Shown here: positions 40,280 through 53,100 of the stretch, one piece after another
How the letters are laid out: every line of letters starts with the position of its first letter
Numbering within the stretch: position 1 is the first letter of the stretch
Assembly (NCBI GenBank): GCA_036785705.1
Contig: JAWUZG010000158.1
Location: forward strand, 62,001 to 126,000
From: Acanthornis magna
Lineage: Eukaryota > Chordata > Aves > Passeriformes > Acanthizidae
DNA length: 64,000 nt
Direction: 5' to 3'
The notes under the pieces: generated by a model
The model's database searches: none
What the model was told of the DNA's origin: nothing
Seen by the model: the letters and a program-made list of their open reading frames with translations, nothing else
Position numbers and translations under genes: made by a program

Positions 40280-42270
40280 GCTGACTCTGCATTCCGGAGT
40301 CCACTTGGAGTATGAGGAAGATCATCTTCCACTGGGCTAAGACAGCAAATAAAACTTCTTCACCAAGGGACTGCTGTTTTCTTGGAAGGCTGTTTTCAAT
40401 TATTCCAAAACACAGCACCAAGACCCTGGAGCCCACAGCTCCTAGAACTCAGCAAGCTCCTGGCAGCTGTGTGAGCAAAGTCTCAGTCCAGGATTACTAA
40501 CTCCATAACTTCTGGGTTTGTCAGAGAATGTTCTCCCCAGAGCGCCCATCACCATCTATAAAGCACAGGAAATTCCTACATGTCCCTGCACAGACCACAA
40601 GAACCTAAGTGCAGCCAGCACTGGGGAGAATCACAAGCCTTGTGTGTGCAAGAGGCAGAACCAGTGCTGAACTCTGGGGGCAGGAGCAGAAGTTCAGCAC
40701 AAATCAGGGAATGATTTCAGGGTGACCCAAGCTGTGAGAGCAGCAGGTAGGGAACCTGCAAGCAGGGACATTCATTATTCACCAGATTCAAGCCCTGCCT
40801 GCTCCCACACAATAAGCTGTCTACCAATTGATTTTTGCAATCTCTTCTTTTTTAAAATCACAGCTGTCTGACTCCAGTATTTCTCATATTCTTGTCCTCA
40901 TGACACAAATCTGGGGCTTGAGAGTGCAGGGTGTTAAAAAGCAACCAAAGTCAAACAAAGAGGTCCTACCCTCAGTGGGAACAAGATGGTATCACCATCT
41001 AAAGCTAAAGTGAGTCAATACAGAACTCTGCCCACAATACCCAGTGGGTTTAGTGCCAAGTTCTGTGCTGGGTGTTGACTGTCAGACAGGCAAGGGGGGC
41101 TGGAGCTCAACATGCCAACTGTGAAATCAAACAGATGAAAACACCCAACTCCTCAGTCTGGTTTGTAAATAAATATCACAAAGAGATGCCAAGCAAGAAA
41201 TGCATGTTTGTATGTTAAATATGAATTACTGAAAATCCTCACTGTTCTTTCTCAAATAATTTGAGTCAAAACTGGTGTCTTATTATCAAGGACAAGACCT
41301 ACCAGGTCTTTCTTCAAGGCAGTTTTGGTGGTAAGTTAGGGCATCAGCTCTGAAACATTCCTTCCTGTTGCAGGAGGATTTAATCATTACAGCTGCAATT
41401 TAAAAACAAAACCCAGAAGCTGCATGTTTTTGTGGCTCCATGGCATCCTCCTAGCAGCCTCACACAGGTGCTTGCATTCCATAAAAGTTTTTCTCAAAGC
41501 TACACATTTTGATGGTGGTAGGTCACAGGAAGGTTCCCATAAATGAAATTTTCAGCAAACTTTGCCTAATGAGAAAAGTCTGATAATTATGACATCATAT
41601 CTGTGGTCTAAATTCAACTTCCAAAGAGTTTCACCACCTCTTTTTGAGCAACAGCACATATTTACCTCAGACTAGTCTCTTAACTTGTAGAAACCAATCT
41701 TTTGGTTTTAGCAACAATGTCAAATATTACCCTAATGAAAATTTTTGAAAAATATGAAGGAGTGGTGTGTTTTCCAATTGTAACTTTACAGTGAACACTG
41801 AGGTGCAGTCAGTGTGTCTGCTGCTTCTCAAATTTCACAGGTGAGTCTAAGAGCCAGCAGGCTCTGCTGCAAGCATTCAGCTCTCTGAAAAGACACTGAT
41901 TTATAAAAGGTCTCTAAAACTACTGCAGCCTTATCAGAAGCTTAGTTACCAGTTTAACACCCATAACACTAAAATACTTACATAAGGACTTACAATATAG
42001 GTAATTAAACAGAACTGTAATTAGAAAGTGACTTTAACCCCTTATAATGACATCTTAGAAAGTATTTGGACCCAAAACTTGCAAGCTCTCTTTAAGGAGT
42101 TACTGCTGAACTCTCAGAGAAGCTGTGGACAAACCTTGTACAACTCACCCTTGAGACTCAGTGTAGTTTCAGACACATTTTAAGTATGAAAAATACATCT
42201 TCCTGTCTTTTCAAGAAACGGTTCCAGTCAAACTTTTTGACAGCCAAGATCCATGTGAAGTGACAAGAAA
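40280..42270. other. Intergenic / downstream of HDAC11, nothing recognised
   Basis: Increasingly AT-rich toward HDAC11. No repeats or exons recognised. Confidence 0.5.
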
Positions 42271-43918
42271 AGTCGGTCAGCATTGTTCAACATCATTTTA
42301 ATCTCCACTGAGGGAAAATTATAGAAACACGTTAACACAAAAAACAAATGTTTGGGGAAAGACCATATGGTGCTGTGATGGGGGTTTAGTTCATAGAAAT
42401 GTAATCTAGAATTTTATAAAAATTATATGAAAGAATAACAACATCTTTCATTAACGTCAGACAGTATAGAAAAAATAAATCTCAACATTAGTCGTACTCT
42501 GATGGTCCTTCTAGTAAGAAATTTAAAAGTGCTCTTTAATCCCAGTGTAGCAACTCAAGCTTAGTGCAATAGGTCAGATCTGGTTTAAAGCAGGTATTTA
42601 TAGCAATTGTGCAATTCCTACAAATGACAAACCCAATGATCTAAACATGAACACTAAATGAGGTAAGTATTATAATTAGAATTAAACATTCCTTAAATAG
42701 CTTACACAACAGCTCTACTACAAGGACAATCCTGGTACTCCCTCACAGGAAGGCTCCAACCTAAACATGACATAAAACTTGTAGTACAAATCAGTAAATA
42801 CTTGAAAGTTAAAAAAAGCTCTTGCGAAATATACAGTTTAGTACATTTACAACCAACTGCTACAAACAGTACCTAATGCAAAATAAACCAACTTGAACAA
42901 AGCCAAACTTTACAGGTAAAGTAATGAATACACTATTTTGTTCCCAAATCCTCCTAGAAGTTCCATATAAAGTTTAGCACATTACCTTAATGTAGAAATG
43001 TCACTGTATTCCTAGATGAACGATAATAATGATGGATTTGCTTACCAACTATGATGCACTAAAAGTACCATTACTCTCTGAGCAAGTGAAAAACACAGCA
43101 CTAGTTGGGGAAAAAGAATTTAAATGTACTCTCACTGTTTTACACATGACAAGCTGGCAATAATAAGATAGCCTATATTTCTACATAGTTTTTTCTGCAA
43201 GGCTGCTCAAAACTCTAAGATCAGCTTTCATTTGACTGCAGTTTCTTTATCTGTGAGTTACAATGCATAGGAGCTATTGCCTGTCATGCAGAGCTCATTT
43301 CAAACACCAGACTGGTAATGGTGAGCCCTTATGGCTCATTTGCATATGGAGCCAAAGGTGGTTCATGTTCTATTTCACAAGGTGTTTATGAGGAAGATTT
43401 AAGTCACTATCAACAACAGGAATAAACTATGACTTTACAAACTTTCCTTCTAACTGTCTATGGCTTCAAAGCCATAAACAAACTGCCCTGGCTTTTACAG
43501 TATTGCACTTCCCTTTAGTGTTAAACTGACAGTTGAAGTCTGCACAGAACTTGTTTTATAACAGTATTTCAATTTAAAAAGCAATAAATAAAATGCAGTA
43601 TTTAAAAAAACCCCACAAACAGTAGCTTTAGTCTGTATTTCTCCCACCTCAGACCAGCTGCACCATCTGAAACAGGTCTGGGACAGTCTTTGGATACCAA
43701 CTGCATAGTTCTTTCAACAAAACAGACCCCCCGTACCTATGAGAGAAGCAAATAAAGCTTTCCACAGCAATATTAGACACAAAGACAGTACCCTTGAGTG
43801 CATATCTCAATTAGCTTAAAAGGAAGCGTGGCCTTAGCTCGAGATAAATTCAGGAGTCAGAGAGAGTTGCTCTGTGACTGTATTGTCTCTGCGTTACCTC
43901 AGTGACACTCAGTGCTCG
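42271..43918 (-). other. HDAC11: Candidate HDAC11 3' UTR
   Basis: AT-rich and free of CR1, downstream of the HDAC11 stop. On the - strand, ATTAAA variants occur near 42297 and near 42537. I see no canonical AATAAA close to the stop. The true end is undetermined. Confidence 0.25.
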
Positions 43919-44155
43919 TCATTGCAGTGACAAGCTGCTGAAGTCTTTAGCAGAGTCTCTGACCATCTGATCCACGCTGCAGCTCCCAAGTGCACAAGCT
44001 GCCCTGTCCAGCAGCCCCAGGCTGTGCAGGTTGAGGATGGAGTCGGCGATGATCCGCGCTGTCCTCTTCTGGTACCCCCCGGATGTCACCATCAGGATGG
44101 GGATCCTGCGGCTCCGGGCAGCCTTGAACACCACTTCATCCCTCTTCACAATGCC
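43919..44155 (-). CDS. HDAC11: HDAC11 exon 10, coding part (Tyr304, C-terminus)
   Basis: 78 codons plus TGA, acceptor ccctgcag. Contains ILMVTSGGYQKRTARI, with the transition-state Tyr304, then ADSILNLHSLGLL. The last 30 or so residues have two Cys, are Ser-rich and end SSLSLQ; they do not resemble the mammalian Pro-rich tail. Confidence 0.96.
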   Translation of the reverse strand, partial: GIVKRDEVVFKAARSRRIPILMVTSGGYQKRTARIIADSILNLHSLGLLDRAACALGSCSVDQMVRDSAKDFSSLSLQ

Positions 44156-47100
44156 CTGCAGGGCCACCACAGGACACAGGAAAAAATAAGCTATATCAAC
44201 ATGATACTTCAGTTATAAGCTGTGGTTTGGGCATTTATAGTAAGGCTTAAACACTTATCAAGTATCCAATACATTTTACAGCAGCAATTAAAAATTCATT
44301 TAGAAGTCCTGTTAGCTGGTTTATATGCATAATCATTAAAAAAAAGAAAAAAACACCCCCACCCCCTGTGAAAACCTCAGCAAATCAAATATCCTTGACT
44401 TGTTTTAGATGACACAGCAGACAAAAGTCTTTAGTACAAATTTCGACAAGAATTCCTACTAAAAGGCCATAAAAACTAAACTGATTGCAAATTTTACAAG
44501 TGTTCACCCTGTTTCCCAGGTGAGGAATTGAGACTAGGAAAGACTGTCTGAATTCAAAGTGCTTTAGTTTGTGCTCAACTTGCACAGCATCCTCTGACAG
44601 AAGTTTAGTAACTTGATCAAGAATTCACAATCCTACAGAAGAACCCAAAATTCAAATCAAATTTTACACATTCACCATCACTGGCCGAATTTTAAATCCC
44701 AGTTTCTTTAATAAGAGCCTGTAGTTAATGCTAGAAGAATCTATGGCTGAATGGGGGGAGTTGTAGAATGCAAGTAATGTTAAGTCCATAAAAAGAAAAT
44801 AAATTCTAAATAATTTCCTACTAAGAGAAGGGTATGGAACTAAAAAATAATAAAGATTGCTGACCAAGGGGTGCTGTACATTGAAGCCAGACAACAGCAG
44901 TGTGAGTCATCTGGGCTTCAAATCAGCACATGTGGGGAAAAACAACTTCAGAAATGAGTGAGAACAGAATTAAAATCTACTTTTGTAAAAGCAGAGAGAT
45001 CCAGATACACATAACTCATTACAATACCTCAAAGAAAAACCAAACCCCAAAGCAAACCAAAAAATTAGCAACCCAATTGACAAGAGCTTGCAATGGACAG
45101 CTCAAAACTAAAGTAATTGCAAAGCTGGAGAAGGGAAAAGGCATCACAATGCCATCAAATACAAAAAAAATTAAGGAAGCAGCAGCAAAAGTGTTTCAAA
45201 ATGAACATGCAGTGCTTAGGCTGGTTAAAGGAAGAGTGTAAGTGCATCAAGAAATAACACCCTGCCATTAATTAGACCACAAACAGATGGTAAAGGGAAA
45301 GAATAAAATACAAATGTGGCAGAAAAAAAGTATCTTGTAAAACCATACAAGAGTATTGTTCATTGCACAGTTTGACACAGCCCTGTGAAAGAACCAGGAA
45401 TAACAAATGAACAGTAAGACAAAGGAAACTGAAGAATTCTATTAGAAACAGATCCTGAAAGGAAGCAGGAGAGTTACAGAACGAGCTGTAAGGCCCAGGG
45501 GACCCATCAGTGGATGCATCACTATTATCCCACACAGAAACTGGAGGCAAGCACTGCTCACAGGAGCCTCACTGCTCCAGCAGCTCCAGCAGGAGCCTGG
45601 AGGAGCCAAGGAGAAAACATGGGCTTACTCCCACATTTCTGTGGAAACAACAGCCTGGCACAGCTCCCACTTCCAAACAAAGGAATGAGGGAGTCTGCTG
45701 ATGCGCCACAGGTTTTTCTGCAGCCTCCAGCACCAGGAAACCATCACTCAGAGCACTCTGAGGAGCTTAATTCTGAGCAGAACCAACACTGTAGAAGGAG
45801 CTTAAAATACAAAGAACATCTTCAGGTCTAGGACTGAAGACTGGACTGAGGAACTCTGAAGAGCTGGACAATGCAGGCATTATGCCTTTGCAGCAGTGGG
45901 ATTTCAGACCTTCACACCTACACACCAAGACAAGAACCCTGCCCTCAGTGCAGAGAGCAAAGGCCTGAGCTGCAGACACCCCTTCTCCCTCCAGCTGTGC
46001 AGAGAAATGGCACCCTCTGCCCTTCACCTTTCCTTGTGGCCAGGGAAGCTGCTCCAGCTTTCCTCCCCCATCCTTACATTCTCTGTCTACACAACAAGCT
46101 ACACCAACTCGTTTTTCTTGGCAGTTAACACTGCTCCAAGTGCAGAAATTTGATTGTTTTAAAGGCAAATCTCAAAGCATCCTCCACCTATGACGGAGCT
46201 GACACTTCCCCTGGTGGCCATCGCTCTCCAGAGGGCTCTGTTTCACCAAACAAGACCTTGCACCTCAGGCCATCTCCTCTTCCAAGGCCCCAACCCAGCA
46301 AATCCAAGCCCTTCAGCTCTTCCTTTGCACAACAGAATTAAAGAGAATGAAAACAGATCAAGTGGTGGCTTGATGAGAGGGGAATCAGAGCTCACAATTC
46401 AAGCAAGCACTTTTCTTTATTGAACTGGTGGTCACTAAAGAGACCGAAATATGAAACTGGTGAGAGACAGCACACAGGAACTGTCAGAGAAGGAATCACT
46501 AAAACCCATGGAAGAAGTAAGAGGACTGTAAATTTTTGTTTATTTTAAGAAAAGCAGACTGGTTACACCTGAAAGGGGAAGCCTCTGATGAAGCTTTACA
46601 GAGTAAAGCAAAATTTGAGTCTGGTACCAAACTGGGGAGAGAAAGTAAATTATATCTGTGAAGAAATGGATCAAGAAAAGGAAAATACTTGTTCATTTGC
46701 TAAGAATAGACAGCCAGGATGCACAAAACTCTTAGAACCACAAGGGCAGTTTAAAGCAGCTGGGAGAGCTACAGAGGAAATTAAGTGTAAGATACACACT
46801 GGGGGCAGGTGACAAAAAAAATACATTGCAAAATTAGTCACGTGAGGGAAAAAAAGAAACAAAGAAAGAACAAACCAAGCAGGGAAAATACAAGTCAGGT
46901 GAAGTGTGAAAATATAATAACCTCTCTGGGTACTGAGTGCTCAAAATCAGTGTGTTTCAGAGAGAAGATGAATGATACTGGACCAGGCACCAGGAAGAAA
47001 CAAGAAAAGGAAAGGTAAAAAAGCAAGGAGGTGGATCTCTGTGTGTCTGCCCCAGGCAAATGCTGTGGCTGAGGGCAGTGGGGCCCTCCCCTCCCTCCAG

Positions 47101-50100
47101 CCCCAGGCTGCACGAGACCCCCAGGGCTGCCTGCTGCCCCAGGATCACACAAACCTGGGGGGAAATGGCCAGTCCTCCCAAGGGATCCCCATCCAGGATG
47201 TCAGTGCCAGCATTGTAAACAACGATGTCAGGCTTGAATTCATTCAAGGCTCCTTCCACGTGAGTGTGGACCTTCTGCAGGTACTCTGTGTCCTCTGTGC
47301 CCCACTCCAATTCCACTTTGCGTTTTATGGCACCTGAGGGAAAACAAACCAAGCACTGCTCAATAAACCAAGCATTGCTTTGAAAGAAAATGCACAATTT
47401 AGGTAAGCAAGTGAAAAAAATTACATTTCTGGAAGCTCTCTCAATACATTGCATTTTCACAGAACCTTGAATTAAAGAAAATTATTCAGCTACTTGTTTT
47501 CCCAGCAAATGTAAAGCACAATGACCTTGAAAAAATTCCATTGACGAGAGAAAATTAGATGCAGGGTAAAAAAAATAAAAATCTGAGATGCAAATGGAAA
47601 ATGTTATTGAAAAACAGCTGATCTACAAGTCCAGTTACCCATCAGCAGAGAAATCATAAAGAAAATTATTAACTTAAAAGTAACCTAAATAAAGCATAAG
47701 GCAAAGAAAACACTGAACTGCTATTGCAGAGGAAACAGCTGGGGGAAAAAACAAGATAAATATCACTGAGAAATTATGAAGATGTTTTATTTTTATCACA
47801 ACACTCAAAACTTCACAGCAAGGGATCATGAATTTATGTGAACTGCTTTATGAATGTATAACAAGATTCAGCTTTGCCCCAAGCATTTTCAATTTAATGT
47901 TCTTACCCTGTAATCCCAACAGAAGAGCAAATATCAATTCTTAATTTAAATCAAATTATTTCTAATGCTTCTAATAAAGTAATAGAAGTAGAAAATGAAG
48001 GCTGAGAAGCTAAAGGAAAGAAAGCCAAGGTTATGCAGCTGAGTTTTGGGTGCTTTTATGGAGGGATGTGTGACTCTCCATCTGAATTAATCAAATCCAT
48101 GTCAGAGCTGTTCCAAGGTATGACTTCTGCCTCACCACACCCTCTGCCTCAAATTAAATGATGTGAAGTCTTACATCTTAAATACAGATTCAGACCTCAC
48201 CAAGTGTGCAAGAATGCATTCACACAGAATGACACTTAATAACTCCTGTGATTGCTCCCTTTTGTTCTGCTTTCCATCCTTGTTCAGCATCAGTGAAGCT
48301 TTTCTTTCTCATCCTGTTATTTTATATTGCATCAACATTAGTTTCAAAGAGTTTTCTTTATACTATTTTCCTGAATTCTTTTCCTATTGTTATAGGAATG
48401 TTCCTGTAAGTCTCACAGTTGTGCTGAACAGCACTGGAGCCTCCTCAGGGTAAGGAATCTGCTGAATGGATGGAGCTCTAGAGGAGAGAACACAAGTATT
48501 GTTGTGATGAAACATGAAGGAGGTGAGAGATTGTTAGTAGGATTCTGTGCCTTCACAGGCCTCTTGCCCTCACCACAAACAAGGAACTGCAGGGATCAGT
48601 CCTCAGCCAGATCTGGGAGCACTGAGGGACAGTGGGATGGGGCTGTAGGGTGCAGTGAACACAGCCTTTGCATGGCCTTTGGTCCATCTCCTGCTAATTA
48701 GTGAAGGTACTTCTACAGCTCTGTAAAATGCCACTCAGACCAAGAGCGAGGCTTTCTAAGGCCTGAGCTTGGAGTTTCAGCTGTCACTTTTCCTGCTCTC
48801 CCTTCACTGAACTAGTCCTATTTCTCCATCCTCATTTCTCCTACTAGTCCATCCTTTCTCCTCCTAAGCTTGTGTAATTCCACCCCTAAGGACTCAATAT
48901 GCTTTTGGCTTAGCACTGGCAAGGTGAGCTGCTCCCTTTTTCCCCTTCCCTAATGAAGTGCATGGGGCAAAAAACGTGCAGAAGAGGTTCCTGCAATAAA
49001 ACAGAAAAAATGGGCAGGAAGTGCAGGAAGACAGTGATCAGTTGGAGTTTACCCTAAGGATTCAAACTCTCATGGTCAGGCCTCTACTCCTCTTCCAGGA
49101 GATTCCCTCTGTGATCCCATCTCTGCCTGGTCACCTAGCAGGAAGGGTTAAAGGGATTTAGCCACAAAAATCCTATTTAGACATTCTTACGCAAACTGCA
49201 AGGAACTACATATTCTGGCTCTGGCCAGCCTTGTGCACCTCATCGCTCATCTGCAGAAAGGGAATGCTGATACTCAGTGTGGCACTGCAGCTCAACGGTT
49301 CAGATTTGCTAACAAGGACTGACTCTGTTTTGGCCTTAATCCATCTATTCAAATGTTGCCATGTGATATATGAATAAAGGGATGCTTTTCTTGGGGGAAA
49401 AAACCCCACATTTGCTTCCTATTTGTCTGCCTCCAGACATAGTGGGCTTTAAATGGTCCCTTTTTAGTTTAATACCTTGAAATACTACAATTCTCAAAAT
49501 CTTTAGTCAAAGAACAGCAATGCAATGCACTGCACCTAATTCTTGTCAGGAATCCAAATGAAGTAGGTTTTTCAGAAGGACAGCATCACTGAAGGAATCC
49601 AACAGCAGAACAACTCCCCCAGCAGCCCCTGACTCAGTGAGCAAATTAAGCCTGTAATAAATGAAAGCGTAACAGAATCAAAGATCAAATAAATTTGGGG
49701 CTTTTGCATTCCAATTTAACCATTATCAAAGCCCCACTAATTAATTGTGGCGGGTCACAAGACACAATATACACATCACAGCAGGGATAAACAAACCACA
49801 ACCCAACCAAATCAAGCACCAGCTCTTAGCGTGGTATGACAGGGAATGGGGAAGTCCCCATTCCTGCAGGGATTTAACAGTGTGGATGTGGCACTTGGGG
49901 ACACAGGTCAGTGGTGGCAGTGCTGGAGGAATGGCTGGACTCAACCTCAGAGGGCTTTTCCAACCTTAAATTGTACGGTTCTGTTCCAGGACTTCCTTTG
50001 CCTCCCACCTCGGGTCACATTCAGGTGCAGTTTGTTTCCTACACGCTCATCAAACAAGTTCTACTGCAAGGCAACACCTGAGGATGGTACAGCGCAGCTT

Positions 50101-53100
50101 TCTAAAGAACATGAAACCTTTTTACACAGTATCAGCTAATCCTCACTGAGTTCTCTCATAAATGGAATGTAAGGGAAAGATGAAGTTCTAACAACTCTTT
50201 TCAAATAGAAGGATTATTCAACTCACTGCTCCAAGCGTGGCACAAGCTTTGGAATGGACTGCTAACAACATCCCCTGAACACCTACTCACACACCCTGCA
50301 CTCCAGAAAGTCAGTCCAGAAGTGAGGGAAAACACTACAGCATTAACACTATTGCGATATATCACAGTGATCAGTGAAAATTATGTGAAATTTAAAAAAA
50401 AAAAAAAAAAAAAAAAGGAAGCAAGAAAGCTTCATAGTAAATAAAGAAGTTATGTAACAACATGGTAGGTTTTGTACATTTGCGAAGATGAATTTCAATT
50501 ATACTCACGTTTAGCAAAACCATCCCCTGGATAAATATATCTATTGTATGCATCCATAATATAAACCCGAGGATCATCCATAAAGTCCCTCTCATGGCCA
50601 TTTCCCTGAAGGAAATTTACAGTTAGCTATTCCTAGCATGCCAACACATAATTAAATACACTGCAAATTCTAGAGTAATTAACACTACAAAAGTTCTAAT
50701 ATTCAGAACTCCTGTGTCATTCTCAGATTTATAGCCTTGGAGGTTACTTTTAGGTGTGGAGTTTTGGGGGATTGACAGTATCAGTCTGAAGACTGCAGGT
50801 AATACCACAAACAAAATCCTTGTATCTCTAGGAAGGTAATTAGCATAGATCTCATTACACATGTAAGTAAATAAGCAAAAATCAGAAGGGAATTGTCCTC
50901 AGCAGCATCACAAAAGCAACTGTGACCACCAAACAGATCCATCATCTTCCAACTGTGTGAGAAAAAGTCACTTTCAACTACTGCAGGGATACTGAGTATT
51001 CTTATGTAAGAATTAATGAATAAATAAAGCAGATTACAGCTCTTCTGACAACTCAGGCCTTGGTGAGATAAGTAATCCCTGGAAAAATTACAAACACTAA
51101 AGACCCAACAGTTTAACACCAGAAATTCCCTACAAAAAATTGTACTGGGTGTAAAGAGGGATGCTCAAGAGAAAACTCAGATTTGAAATAGTACCCCCTC
51201 CCCATTTCTGAATTTAAATACTATTCTTTTGGCTCTCACCTAGATTTTCCTCACTAATATAAAAATCACTTTTCCACAGCAATCACTATGATAATTTTGT
51301 TTAAATCAATCAGTGTTTCATACAGGACCACAGCCCCATCCCCAGAATTTCATTTAAACTACAGAAACAGACATTTCCATAGATATATCTGCTATAATTC
51401 AGTTTTTATGCTAAAAAATGGCAACTCTATTTCCTCAGCATCTTTGGTCCACAAATAAACAGTTCATGCACACAAGCCTAGGACTGAGAGCCTCTGGGGG
51501 AACCATTTTCTTATGAAAGGTAAAACTCACCACTGCACTAAGAATTGGAACAGTCACGAGATGAGAATATCTGCATCCTTAAACAGGCTCTGCTGAGCTA
51601 CTTCACACACCTCATCCCCCAAAGAAAGGAAACAAGAGGTGATTTAATGTGCACACTGAGACTACAGCACATCTGAAAACCAAAATACATTCCAAGAATT
51701 TTTTAAAAACAAAACAAAACAAACCATCCCCATATAGCACAAAACAAATCCACACCTTGACAGAGAGGCTGAAGAGAACCATGAATAAAAAAACAACTTT
51801 CTATTGCATAATCTATGTCCTGCTATCATGGTAATTTTAGGACACAGACAAAAGAAATGAAAGAAGACAAAAAACTTACAGCCACTAGGCTTCCTCAGTG
51901 CCATGGAACTATGTAAAAATAGTTTCTTTACATATGATCAATTATCTCAAATGCCTCAGGTTTGACATCACTTTGGTGCCCTAACTACTCTTCTAAAAAT
52001 ACCATATTGGTCCTTTCAGGATTGATTTTGCAAATCCCACCAAAGCTGAGATTTGATCTCAGTACCAACAGTAAATCACTTCACCAGGTGAAAAGGGATG
52101 TATCCTTTATTTCATTAGCCTGAAGCCAGGCTTAAAATTAAACTAGTGAAGGTCAAATGGCTCCCCTGCAGAGGCTGCTGCAGTGACCAGGAGTTCTGAA
52201 CTAGCTGGAATTGTGTCTGGAGAGGTCCTTGGTTCTCATCCCTGCAGACTGTGAGTGCAACGCAGCAATGTTTTACATGAAGCCACATGATGGAGCTGCA
52301 GCTCAGCTTAACTTTATTGAACTGGCTTAAAAGCCTTTTGAACCATAAAATAATTGAAGAATCAACTCTGCAGTTTTCATCATCTCTGATTAACTTTTTA
52401 TTCTGTGAGTTTATACTCATATTAAAAAAAAGGTATTATCACACACTTGTATCCCAAGCAAAACATCTGCAGCACTGAATACATGTAAACTACTCACCTG
52501 ATGGGCATCCAGATCAATAATTGTGGCTCTAGAAACTCCTTGTACTCTCTCAAATAAGAACTGGATATATAAGCAAGGAAAAACATGGAGAAATTTATGA
52601 AGTCAGGTAGCAGATTGAACTGGAGGCTCAAAGATTGCACAGTACATGACTGTTGTATTTGAATGCGGGGCACATCTATTTGTTTCAGTCATCAAATAAA
52701 CTGAGACATTATTCTCATACATTTAATTACACATCTCATTATTTGACATAAAAAGATAATTTTTGTTAAAATAAAAACTCTATATATTTCCACCAGATAA
52801 AACTGAGAGGCCAGGCCCTGCCAGGGCTCACAGAGCTGATGGTGGCACTGGTGCTGCCAGAGGCTGCAGTGGGACCAGTGACAGCATCCAGCTGCAAAAG
52901 CCTAAAATTCATGGTTTAGGAGAAGCTGCTGTAAGAACTGCATGCTTTAGAGCCACTTTTAGTGACAGAATTCATTTCTTACTCTGTCTGGGAACAAAAA
53001 AAAAAGTGTTTTACTTCTTTGAGTCTTAACTTTGCTAAGTTACTGTCTTTAATATAGACATGGTAAAACCCAAAGATTTTGTACAACCTGTCACCCACTA

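Larger units (their letters stand above)
47334..50508 (-). other. HDAC11: HDAC11 intron 8
   Basis: About 3.2 kb. Holds a CR1 fragment (49845-49985) and a poly(A) tract (50394-50416); otherwise unremarkable. Confidence 0.8.
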
